From positions 20,030 to 25,129 of the forward strand of contig DHOD01000059.1 of NCBI GenBank assembly GCA_002407725.1: 5,100 nt of DNA, written 5' to 3'. The notes beneath the pieces were generated by a model that was not told the DNA's origin, did not search any database, and saw only the letters and a list, made by a program, of their open reading frames with translations. This DNA comes from Christensenella sp. UBA5399 (GTDB lineage Bacteria > Bacillota > Clostridia > Christensenellales > Christensenellaceae). Of this stretch, positions 1 through 5,100 are shown in pieces (within the stretch, counting starts at the first letter, position 1; every line of letters begins with the position of its first letter). A program made the translations under genes and the position numbers.

Positions 1-758
1 GTTGGCAGAAGCAGTGCAACGATTGCGGATACTGCGTCAAGTATTGCCCGCGGGGGGCAATCAGCATGGTGGACGGCAAAATGGTGACAGACAGGGCGCT
101 TTGCGACGTCTGCGGCATATGTACCAATTACTGCCCGCAGGGCGCGCGGGAGACCGCCGGCGCCAGGATGACGGTGGACGAGGTCATGCGCGTTGTGGAG
201 CGGGACAAAATGTTCTACCAGACCAGCGGCGGCGGGCTGACGCTTTCGGGCGGCGAGCCTTTTATGCAGGACAAGTTTGCGGCGGCGCTGTTTGAGGAAT
301 GCATCATGCAGGGGATATCCACTGCGGTGGAGACCAGCGGATCGGTGCCGTGGGAAAACATAGAGCCCTCGGTGGAGTTTGTGAATGTCTTTCTGTTTGA
401 CATCAAGCACATGGATCCGGAAAAGCACCGGTATTATACCGGGATGGATAACAGGCTGATACTGGAAAACATACGGAAGCTGAGTGAGCGCGGAGCCAAC
501 ATTACGGTGCGCGTGCCGGTGGTTCCCGGGGTCAACGATACAGCGGAGGAGATTGGCGCGATTGCGCAGTTTGCAGCTGGACTGGCAGGGGTGCACAGGA
601 TAGACCTGCTGCCCTTCCACAAATTGGCGATATCCAAGCATGAGGCGCTGGGGACTGCGTACGAAATGGCGGACAGGGAACCGCTGGACGGCGAAACGGT
701 CGACCGCCTGGTGGCGGCGGCGAAGGAAAAATTTGATAATGTGCATGTAGAAGTGTGA
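1..758 (+). CDS. Glycyl radical enzyme activating protein (radical SAM activase), 5'-truncated
   Basis: The reading frame is open from position 3, so the start and the radical-SAM CxxxCxxC loop lie upstream of the window. The visible 251 residues begin inside a ferredoxin-like insert. This has two CxxCxxCxxxCP sets, with cysteine codons at 15, 24, 33, 45 and at 102, 111, 120, 132, predicted to hold two auxiliary [4Fe-4S] clusters. SGGEP at 246-260 is the SAM-binding GGE motif of this family. LLPFHKLAISKHEALG near the C-terminus is the usual family ending. These enzymes cleave S-adenosylmethionine to place a glycyl radical on a partner enzyme in the cytoplasm. Plain pyruvate formate-lyase activase lacks the two-cluster insert, so the partner is more likely a dehydratase, lyase or eliminase of the extended class; its identity is not visible. 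Family members are usually about 290-310 aa, so some 40-60 residues are missing. It ends in tandem stops TGA TAA. An ATG at 66 is internal, because it would discard the first cluster. Confidence 0.93.
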   Translation, partial: WQKQCNDCGYCVKYCPRGAISMVDGKMVTDRALCDVCGICTNYCPQGARETAGARMTVDEVMRVVERDKMFYQTSGGGLTLSGGEPFMQDKFAAALFEECIMQGISTAVETSGSVPWENIEPSVEFVNVFLFDIKHMDPEKHRYYTGMDNRLILENIRKLSERGANITVRVPVVPGVNDTAEEIGAIAQFAAGLAGVHRIDLLPFHKLAISKHEALGTAYEMADREPLDGETVDRLVAAAKEKFDNVHVEV

Positions 759-780
759 TAAAAAACACTTTTGATTATAT

Positions 781-787
781 GGGAGGT
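781..787 (+). promoter_or_regulatory. Ribosome binding site that fixes the TTG start of the kinase gene
   Basis: GGGAGGT lies 8 nt before TTG at 796. The nearer ATG at 791 is only 3 nt from the Shine-Dalgarno and reads ATG TAT TGA, a stop after two codons, so it cannot start the kinase. The TTG is therefore the best supported start. Confidence 0.75.
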
Positions 788-795
788 ACAATGTA

Positions 796-1785
796 TTGAA
801 AACGGTAGAAGTGATCTCTTTTGGAGCGTTAAATTGTGATAATGTTGCTTTTATCACTAAATTTCCGGAGGCGGAGCAAAAGATCAACTCGACGCAACTG
901 TTGCCGCCTGCTGCGGCCGGGGTGGCGATTGACTGCCTGACCATGGTGCACAACCTGGGGATGGAGTGCGGGCATATCGGCAAGCTGGGCGACGACATGT
1001 ATGGCGAAATTGCGCGCAAGCAGTTAGAGGACGACCAGATAGACCTGTCGTTTACATCCGTATCGGCGGGCGAGCGCAGCGCGCTGGCGTGGGTGATGGT
1101 CAACAGCAAGGATGGCGAGCGCTGCCACATCATGCATCCAACCGGGGAAGCCGGGTTTGTAAACATGGAGGATGTGGAGAAAGCGAAGGATTATATCGCG
1201 GCCGCAAAGGCGATCCATATCGAGATGCTGCAAATGCCGGCAAAGCCACTTTACGAAGCGATGCGGATTGCGCGTGAAAACGGCGTTGTGACATCAATGG
1301 ACCTGGATATTGCGCCGCGGTTCTTATATGAATATAAATACGCGGACCCCGAATTGATGCGCAACCTGATCGGCGTGACCGATATACTGAAAATCTGCAA
1401 GGATGCGCTCAAAGACCTGACGGATAAAACGGATCTGGCGGAAGCGGCGACCGATATTATGCAGGAATACGGCTCGAAGCTGGTGATTATCACGGATGGG
1501 GAAAAGGGCTGTGTGGTTGTGTGGCGCAAAGATGATTCGGACGAGGTACAATCGGCAATCGTTCCTGCGTTCACCGATACGGCTGTTGTGGATACCACCG
1601 GCGCGGGCGATGCTTTTTCCGGTGGGTTCCTGTACGGATACCTGAACGGATACCCATACGACAAGGCCGCGCAGCTGGGCAACGCATGCGGGTACCTGAA
1701 AGCGCTCAACATAGGCGCGCGCAACATGCCTTCGCGTGAAAAGGTGGAGGCGTTCCTGCAGAGCAAGGGCTGGGAGAGTCTGTAA
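796..1785 (+). CDS. PfkB-family (ribokinase-like) carbohydrate kinase, TTG start
   Basis: This is a 329-residue cytoplasmic protein of normal family length, predicted to transfer phosphate from ATP to a sugar or similar polyol. The second PfkB signature, DTTGAGDAFSGGFL, sits at residues 266-279, with Asp272 as the predicted catalytic base and the GAG anion hole before it. GKLGDDMYG at 62-70 and LVIITDGEKG at about 229-238 are further family blocks, and the C-terminal MPSREKVEAFL is typical. The first signature, normally GG-x-x-N near residue 40, is replaced by LPPAAAGVA (36-44). The glycine pair and the substrate-binding Asn of ribokinase are therefore not recognisable, and the substrate cannot be assigned. 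The gene follows the activase by 37 bp and was probably co-transcribed with it, with a terminator shortly after the stop. The pairing suggests that a sugar or polyol phosphorylation step accompanies the glycyl radical pathway; this is inference from context. Confidence 0.9.
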   Translation: MKTVEVISFGALNCDNVAFITKFPEAEQKINSTQLLPPAAAGVAIDCLTMVHNLGMECGHIGKLGDDMYGEIARKQLEDDQIDLSFTSVSAGERSALAWVMVNSKDGERCHIMHPTGEAGFVNMEDVEKAKDYIAAAKAIHIEMLQMPAKPLYEAMRIARENGVVTSMDLDIAPRFLYEYKYADPELMRNLIGVTDILKICKDALKDLTDKTDLAEAATDIMQEYGSKLVIITDGEKGCVVVWRKDDSDEVQSAIVPAFTDTAVVDTTGAGDAFSGGFLYGYLNGYPYDKAAQLGNACGYLKALNIGARNMPSREKVEAFLQSKGWESL

Positions 1786-1811
1786 CAACTAAGTTGTAAT
1801 CAAAACTGAAG

Positions 1812-1857
1812 CATAGATAATAAAAAACTGTCATATGACAGTTTTTTATTATCTATG
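1812..1857 (+). terminator. Intrinsic terminator: perfect 46-bp palindrome, potentially bidirectional
   Basis: Bases 1812-1834 are the exact reverse complement of 1835-1857. The core ACTGTCATATGACAGT is preceded by six A and followed by six T, so RNA from either strand would form a hairpin followed by a U-run. It lies 26 bp after the kinase stop codon and just before the promoter of the regulator gene, so it probably ends the activase-kinase transcript and insulates the next unit. Its low G+C and central CATATG mean a weak inner stem, but the flanking A/T tracts extend the pairing to 23 bp. Confidence 0.85.
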
Positions 1858-1863
1858 TGGATA

Positions 1864-1892
1864 TTGACATTATTTCGGTATTCCTATATGAT
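1864..1892 (+). promoter_or_regulatory. Sigma-A/sigma-70 type promoter for the SorC-family regulator gene
   Basis: TTGACA at 1864-1869 is a perfect -35 box. TATGAT at 1887-1892 matches the -10 consensus in five of six bases, and the spacer is exactly 17 bp. Transcription should begin near 1899, giving a leader of about 80 nt before the ATG at 1978. The surrounding DNA is AT-rich. A promoter this close to consensus implies that expression is limited by repression, which fits the dyad and cre-like sites just downstream. Confidence 0.8.
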
Positions 1893-1900
1893 AAATATAA

Positions 1901-1930
1901 GTAGAAACGGTGTTCATGACACATTTCTAC
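1901..1930. promoter_or_regulatory. Imperfect 30-bp dyad at the transcription start: candidate operator
   Basis: GTAGAAA (1901-1907) is the reverse complement of TTTCTAC (1924-1930). Inside it, GTGTT (1910-1914) pairs with GACAC (1918-1922), with one G-T pair, around a CAT loop. The dyad begins at about +2 of the predicted transcript, where a bound repressor would block initiation. It may be the autoregulatory operator of the SorC-family protein encoded just downstream, or an RNA hairpin in the leader. No T-run follows, so it is not a terminator. The protein that binds it is inferred only. Confidence 0.45.
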
Positions 1931-1935
1931 CCATG

Positions 1936-1949
1936 TGAAAACGGTGGCA
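1936..1949. promoter_or_regulatory. Candidate cre (CcpA) catabolite repression site
   Basis: TGAAAACGGTGGCA matches the Gram-positive consensus TGWNANCGNTNWCA at every position except the twelfth, where G replaces A or T. It lies about 37-50 bases downstream of the predicted transcription start, a place where CcpA can act as a roadblock. This would fit repression of a secondary carbon-source operon by preferred sugars. A 14-bp degenerate match can arise by chance, so it stays a candidate. Confidence 0.4.
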
Positions 1950-1977
1950 AACAATACGAGCCTTTTATGAGGGACAT

Positions 1978-3003
1978 ATGGAACTGGAACGGCTGGACCG
2001 ATTTGTAGAAAACCTGAATACGGAAAAAAGACTGAACCAATTTGAATTGATGGTTATGATTGCAAAAATGTACTACATGGAAAACCTGACGCAATCGGAA
2101 ATCGCACGCAAATTGGATATGTCGCGTTCCAATGTATCCCGTTTGTTGATATCCTGCCGCGAGTTGGGCATTGTCGAAATCACGATCAACGATTCCTCCA
2201 TAAAATCATTTGAACTGAAGAGAAAGATCAAAAACCGGTTTGGCGTAAAAGATGTCATCATAACGCCATTGCTGGACGACCGGGCCGCCAATATATTAAA
2301 CGCCGGCAAAGCCGCGGCAAAATACGTGAGCGATATCCTGGCCGACCATATGAGCATTGCGATTGGGTGGGGCTCGACGATCTATAAGATGGTCAACGCA
2401 TATACCTACCACAGCGCGAATGGTGTCGACGTATACCAGCTGATGGGCGGTACCAACATAAAGGAATCGCACAAAGACGGTATTCAACTGACAATAGACT
2501 TTGCAAAAAAGGTGGGCGGGGTGCCGCATTTTTTCAACGCCCCCCTGGTTGTGCAAAACAGCGAGTTAAAGGAGCTGTTGATGAATGAAAGCACGATCCG
2601 GGAACACCTTGACCAGGCGGGGCGCAGCGATGTGGCAATTGTTGCACTGGGGACAAACGACCCGGAGCACAGCTCGCTGGTGTTGGCGGGCTGCATCACA
2701 AAGGAGCAGTCAAACCGCCTATATAAGGAAGGGATCTGCACCAACATCATGGGGCAGCACATGGATATTTACGGGAAGCTCAGCAACAAAGAGCTGAACG
2801 ACAATGTGATGGGGCTGACGATGGATCAATTCAAGAAAATTAAGCTGAAGATAGGCGTCGCCAGCGGGGATGAGAAGGTGCGCCCGATCATTTCCGCGCT
2901 GATGGGCGGGTATATCAATACGCTGATTACGGATGAGCGGACCGCCTCGCTTGTCGAGCAATATGCGGACGAGCAAAAAATATACAATCCGTTTTCCGGA
3001 TGA
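1978..3003 (+). CDS. SorC/DeoR-type sugar-binding transcriptional regulator
   Basis: This 341-residue protein has the typical SorC-family length and layout. An N-terminal helix-turn-helix lies at residues 37-62 (LTQSEIARKLDMSRSNVSRLL). An effector domain follows, with GWGSTIYKM (130-138), YQLMGG (153-158), SDVAIVALG (217-225) and the diagnostic C-terminal block IGVASGDEK...ISALMGGYINTLITDERTASLV (292-326). Members bind phosphorylated sugars or related metabolites and act as repressors or activators, usually of the neighbouring operon. The start is supported by GAGGGA at 1969-1974, though the spacing to ATG is short (3 nt). An ATG at 1967 is out of frame, and the internal Met25 and Met27 would trim only the tail ahead of the helix-turn-helix. 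It ends in TGA TAA, 91 bp before the E1 alpha gene in the same direction, so the dehydrogenase operon is its likely target. Acetoin operons are more often run by sigma-54 AcoR proteins, so this pairing is less usual. Confidence 0.93.
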   Translation: MELERLDRFVENLNTEKRLNQFELMVMIAKMYYMENLTQSEIARKLDMSRSNVSRLLISCRELGIVEITINDSSIKSFELKRKIKNRFGVKDVIITPLLDDRAANILNAGKAAAKYVSDILADHMSIAIGWGSTIYKMVNAYTYHSANGVDVYQLMGGTNIKESHKDGIQLTIDFAKKVGGVPHFFNAPLVVQNSELKELLMNESTIREHLDQAGRSDVAIVALGTNDPEHSSLVLAGCITKEQSNRLYKEGICTNIMGQHMDIYGKLSNKELNDNVMGLTMDQFKKIKLKIGVASGDEKVRPIISALMGGYINTLITDERTASLVEQYADEQKIYNPFSG

Positions 3004-3018
3004 TAAAAAAGCTGAAAC

Positions 3019-3041
3019 GCATGCCGGTACGCCGGTGATGC
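3019..3041. promoter_or_regulatory. Small dyad upstream of the E1 alpha gene: possible operator
   Basis: GCAT (3019-3022) and CCGG (3024-3027) mirror CCGG (3032-3035) and ATGC (3038-3041), with a one- versus two-base bulge and a TACG loop. There is no following T-run, so it is not a standard terminator. A TATAAA at 3056-3061 could be a -10 box; 17 bp upstream of it is a poor -35 (CGGTGA, 3033-3038) that overlaps the dyad. This arrangement would suit an activator-dependent internal promoter, but the evidence is thin. Confidence 0.3.
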
Positions 3042-3094
3042 TGCAGATATGCATGTATAAACAAAAAGATTGAGATAAAAACAGGAGGACCACA

Positions 3095-4051
3095 ATGGAA
3101 GTTTCAAAAAAGAAGTATCGCGAGATGCTGGAAAAAATGCTGTTGACAAGGCGTTTTGAGGAAAAAGTAAGCTACTTCTTCTCCATGGGCATGGTGCACG
3201 GGACAACGCACCTGTACATTGGCGAAGAGGCTGTGGCGACCGGCACGTGCTGCGCGCTGAAGCCGGAGGATCTGATCATCAGCACGCACCGCGGGCACGG
3301 GCACTGCATATCCAAGGGGATCGACCTCAATAAGATGATGGCCGAACTGCGGGGCAAGGAAACAGGATACTGCAAGGGCAAGGGCGGATCGATGCACATA
3401 GCCGACCTGGATGTGGGCAACCTGGGCGCAAACGGTGTTGTGGGCGGGGGTATCCCACTGGCTGTTGGCGCGGGCCTGACGACGCAGTTGAAAAAAATAG
3501 ACAGGATTGTCGTATGTTACTTTGGCGACGGCGCATCCAACGAGGGGTCGTTCCACGAAGCGCTGAACCAGGCGTCCGTGTGGAAGCTGCCCATACTGTT
3601 TGTGCTGGAAAACAACAAGTACGGCATGTCGGTACCGCTGAAAAACAGTATGAATATCACGGATCTTTCGGTGCGCGCAAGCAGCTACGGAATCAAGGGC
3701 ATCAACGTGGACGGCATGGATGTGCGGGCGGTGTACGACGAGACGCTGAAGGCGCGCGAATATGTGCGTAAAAACGGCCCGATGCTGATGGTTTGCGACA
3801 CATACCGCTATCTGGGGCATTCCAAGAGCGACGCCAACGTGTACAGGACGAAAGAAGAGATTGCAGACTGGAAGCAGAAGGATGCGATACTGAAGCTGGA
3901 AAAATTCCTTGTGAAAGAGAAAATATTCACGCAAAAAGAGATTGATGCGATTGAAAAAGACACAAGGCAGCAGATCGAGGATGCAACTGCGTTTGCGGAG
4001 CAGAGTCCGTTCCCGTCTATTGACGAGATCGAAGACGATGTGTACGCGTAA
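3095..4051 (+). CDS. acoA: Thiamine-diphosphate-dependent dehydrogenase E1 component, alpha subunit (acetoin dehydrogenase type)
   Basis: This 318-residue protein is the alpha half of an alpha2beta2 E1 enzyme that uses thiamine diphosphate to cleave acetoin or decarboxylate a 2-oxo acid, passing the acyl unit to lipoyl-E2. The TPP/magnesium motif runs from GDG (144-146) to NN (173-174). HRGHGH (65-70), KGKGGSMH (94-101), LGANGVVGGGIP (110-121) and the phosphorylation-loop-like TYRYLGHSKSD (236-246) are all intact. HRGHGHCISKG and the short length resemble AcoA; pyruvate dehydrogenase E1 alpha usually has YR-x-HG there and a longer N-terminus. Clostridial anaerobes mostly oxidise pyruvate with ferredoxin oxidoreductase, which also favours acetoin. 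The start has AGGAGG at 3083-3088, 6 nt before the ATG. The E1 beta gene follows after 21 bp. The enzyme family is certain; acetoin as the substrate is an inference, and another 2-oxo substrate is possible given the SorC regulator. Confidence 0.93.
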   Translation: MEVSKKKYREMLEKMLLTRRFEEKVSYFFSMGMVHGTTHLYIGEEAVATGTCCALKPEDLIISTHRGHGHCISKGIDLNKMMAELRGKETGYCKGKGGSMHIADLDVGNLGANGVVGGGIPLAVGAGLTTQLKKIDRIVVCYFGDGASNEGSFHEALNQASVWKLPILFVLENNKYGMSVPLKNSMNITDLSVRASSYGIKGINVDGMDVRAVYDETLKAREYVRKNGPMLMVCDTYRYLGHSKSDANVYRTKEEIADWKQKDAILKLEKFLVKEKIFTQKEIDAIEKDTRQQIEDATAFAEQSPFPSIDEIEDDVYA

Positions 4052-4072
4052 GCTGAGCGGGAGGATATATAA

Positions 4073-5050
4073 ATGAGAGAAATAACGTATGCGCAGGCAA
4101 TCAATGAAGCGATGAGCCAGGAAATGCGTAGGGATGAAAATGTATTTTTGATGGGTGAGGACGTGGGCCTGTATGGCGGCGCGTTTGGCGTTTCGGTCGG
4201 TATGTTTGACGAATTTGGGCCGGACCGTGTGCGCGACACCCCGATATCGGAGGCTGTCATTGCGGGTGCCGCGGCAGGCGCTGCCGTGACGGGAATGCGC
4301 CCCATAGCGGAGATCATGTTCAGCGATTTTTGCACAATTTCGATGGACCAGCTTGTAAACCAGGCGGCAAAAATGCGCTATATGTTTGGCGGGAAGGCGC
4401 AGGTGCCCATGGTGCTGCGTACGCCCGAAGGATCGGGCACGGGCGCTGCGGCGCAGCACAGCCAGAGCCTGGAGGCGTGGTTCTGCCATGTGCCGGGCCT
4501 CAAAGTGGTGACGGCATCCACACCGGCGGACGCGAAAGGCCTGCTGACGGCGGCCATCCGTGACAACAACCCGGTCATATTCTTTGAACAGAAGCTGCTT
4601 TACCGCGTAAAGGGCGATGTGCCCGAGGGCGATTATGTGCTTCCGCTCTCCAAGTCCCACGTAGTGCAGGAGGGCAAAGACCTGACAATCGTGACCTATG
4701 GCCGGATGCTGCCCGTGGTGCAGCAGGCGGTGGCGGCAGTGGCGAAGGACGGTATCAGTGTGGAGATCGTTGATCCCCGTACGCTGTATCCAATGGATAA
4801 AGACACAATCATTGAGTCGGTCATGAAAACGTCGCGGGCGATGATTGTACACGAGGCGTGCAAGACGGGCGGACTGGGCGGCGAGATTGCGGCAGCCATC
4901 ACGGAGAGCGAGGCTTTCTATTATCTGGATGCGCCTGTCAAGCGGGTTTGTGGGCTGGATGTTCCCATTCCGTATTGCCCTGAACTGGAGAAAAACGTTG
5001 TGCCTACAGTGGAAAAGGTGACAGACGCGATCTACGAGATGATGCGCTAA
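4073..5050 (+). CDS. acoB: Thiamine-diphosphate-dependent dehydrogenase E1 component, beta subunit (acetoin dehydrogenase type)
   Basis: This 325-residue protein is the beta partner of the preceding E1 alpha, of full normal length. The N-terminal transketolase-like pyrimidine-binding domain has GEDVG (28-32) and DTPISE (55-60), where Glu60 is predicted to activate the thiamine aminopyrimidine ring. RTPEGSGTG (116-124) and QHSQSLEAW (128-136) follow, with His129 as the conserved active-site histidine. The C-terminal transketolase domain shows [12 protein letters not shown] (201-212), [10 protein letters not shown] (233-242), [15 protein letters not shown] (260-274) and the closing [17 protein letters not shown] (295-311). 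The RBS GGGAGG at 4059-4064 is 8 nt before the ATG. The gene lies 21 bp after E1 alpha and 11 bp before the E2 gene, so the three are clearly one transcript. The sequence is closest in style to AcoB. As with E1 alpha, the substrate call is less certain than the family. Confidence 0.93.
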   Translation: MREITYAQAINEAMSQEMRRDENVFLMGEDVGLYGGAFGVSVGMFDEFGPDRVRDTPISEAVIAGAAAGAAVTGMRPIAEIMFSDFCTISMDQLVNQAAKMRYMFGGKAQVPMVLRTPEGSGTGAAAQHSQSLEAWFCHVPGLKVVTASTPADAKGLLTAAIRDNNPVIFFEQKLLYRVKGDVPEGDYVLPLSKSHVVQEGKDLTIVTYGRMLPVVQQAVAAVAKDGISVEIVDPRTLYPMDKDTIIESVMKTSRAMIVHEACKTGGLGGEIAAAITESEAFYYLDAPVKRVCGLDVPIPYCPELEKNVVPTVEKVTDAIYEMMR

Positions 5051-5061
5051 AGGAGGTCACG

Positions 5062-5100
5062 ATGGCAGAGAAAATCATCATGCCCAAGGCGGGCATGTCA
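5062..5100 (+). CDS. acoC: Start of dihydrolipoamide acyltransferase E2 (N-terminal lipoyl domain), 3'-truncated
   Basis: Only 13 codons are in the window: MAEKIIMPKAGMS. The MPK-x-GM stretch is the first beta strand of a biotinyl/lipoyl domain and is typical of the N-terminus of E2 acyltransferases. A very strong Shine-Dalgarno, AGGAGGT at 5051-5057, stands 4 nt before the ATG, 11 bp after the E1 beta stop. The position directly after E1 alpha and beta matches acoA-acoB-acoC order. E2 would carry the acyl group on lipoyl-lysine and pass it to CoA. The acyltransferase domain lies outside the window, so a stand-alone lipoyl protein cannot be fully excluded. Confidence 0.8.
   Translation, partial: MAEKIIMPKAGMS

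Noticed and set aside
748..773. Hairpin AAGTGT / ACACTT at the end of the activase gene as a terminator or attenuator
   Set aside because: The stem is six pairs plus a few weak ones with an 8-base loop; the T-run is short and partly inside the stem. It is too weak to call, and the kinase follows closely with its own ribosome binding site.
791..799. ATG TAT TGA overlapping the TTG start of the kinase, as a possible two-codon leader peptide
   Set aside because: The ATG is only 3 nt from the Shine-Dalgarno, too close for good initiation, and such short frames occur easily by chance. The TTG at 796 has the better spacing.
1267..1290. Further cre-like match around GTGAAAACGGCGTTG inside the kinase gene
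   Set aside because: It has three mismatches to the consensus and lies within coding sequence, so it is not distinguishable from chance.
3104..4852. A 582-codon open frame on the - strand, antisense to both E1 genes
   Set aside because: Both E1 genes on the + strand are intact and strongly recognisable. The antisense translation is rich in His, Arg and Leu with no family motif, crosses the gene boundary and has no clear ribosome binding site. It is a by-product of codon bias in the sense genes.
3095..5050. Naming the E1 pair as housekeeping pyruvate dehydrogenase (pdhA/pdhB)
   Set aside because: The HRGHGH block, the short E1 alpha and the catabolic-type regulator fit the acetoin dehydrogenase branch better, although the substrate is not proven.

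Overview
This 5.1 kb window looks like ordinary chromosomal catabolic DNA from an anaerobic Gram-positive bacterium, most likely of the Clostridia. That view is inferred from four things: a glycyl-radical-enzyme activase, strong AGGAGG-type ribosome binding sites, a sigma-A type promoter with a CcpA-like (cre) site, and tightly packed co-directional genes of moderate G+C. No genus can be named from the sequence alone. All genes lie on the + strand. No RNA genes, mobile elements, CRISPR arrays or pseudogenes were seen.

Layout. (1) Positions 1-1785 are the end of a first transcription unit. It holds the 3' part of a radical-SAM activase for a glycyl radical enzyme, cut by the window edge, followed 37 bp later by a PfkB-family sugar kinase that starts at TTG. 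A perfect 46-bp AT-rich palindrome at 1812-1857 closes this unit as an intrinsic terminator. (2) Positions 1858-1977 are a compact control region. It has a near-consensus promoter (TTGACA, 17 bp, TATGAT), a 30-bp imperfect dyad at the expected transcription start, and a cre-like site further down the leader. (3) Positions 1978-3003 encode a complete SorC-family regulator. (4) After a 91-bp gap with its own small dyad and a possible -10 box come the E1 alpha gene (3095-4051), the E1 beta gene (4073-5050) and the first 13 codons of an E2 lipoyl protein (from 5062). Together these form a 2-oxo-acid/acetoin dehydrogenase operon that continues past the window.

How the genes work together. E1 alpha and E1 beta form the thiamine-diphosphate-dependent component that decarboxylates or cleaves the substrate and passes the acyl group to lipoyl-E2. 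Their sequences and lengths resemble the acetoin dehydrogenase (AcoA/AcoB) branch more than housekeeping pyruvate dehydrogenase. The SorC regulator probably senses a phosphorylated sugar-like effector and controls itself and the downstream operon. The upstream activase and kinase probably serve a separate, adjacent catabolic pathway whose glycyl radical enzyme lies outside the window. Whether the two units serve one pathway cannot be decided here. Nothing in the window is clearly a new biological system. The points worth a second look are the SorC plus acetoin-dehydrogenase pairing, the altered substrate motif in the kinase, and the layered control region ahead of the regulator gene.
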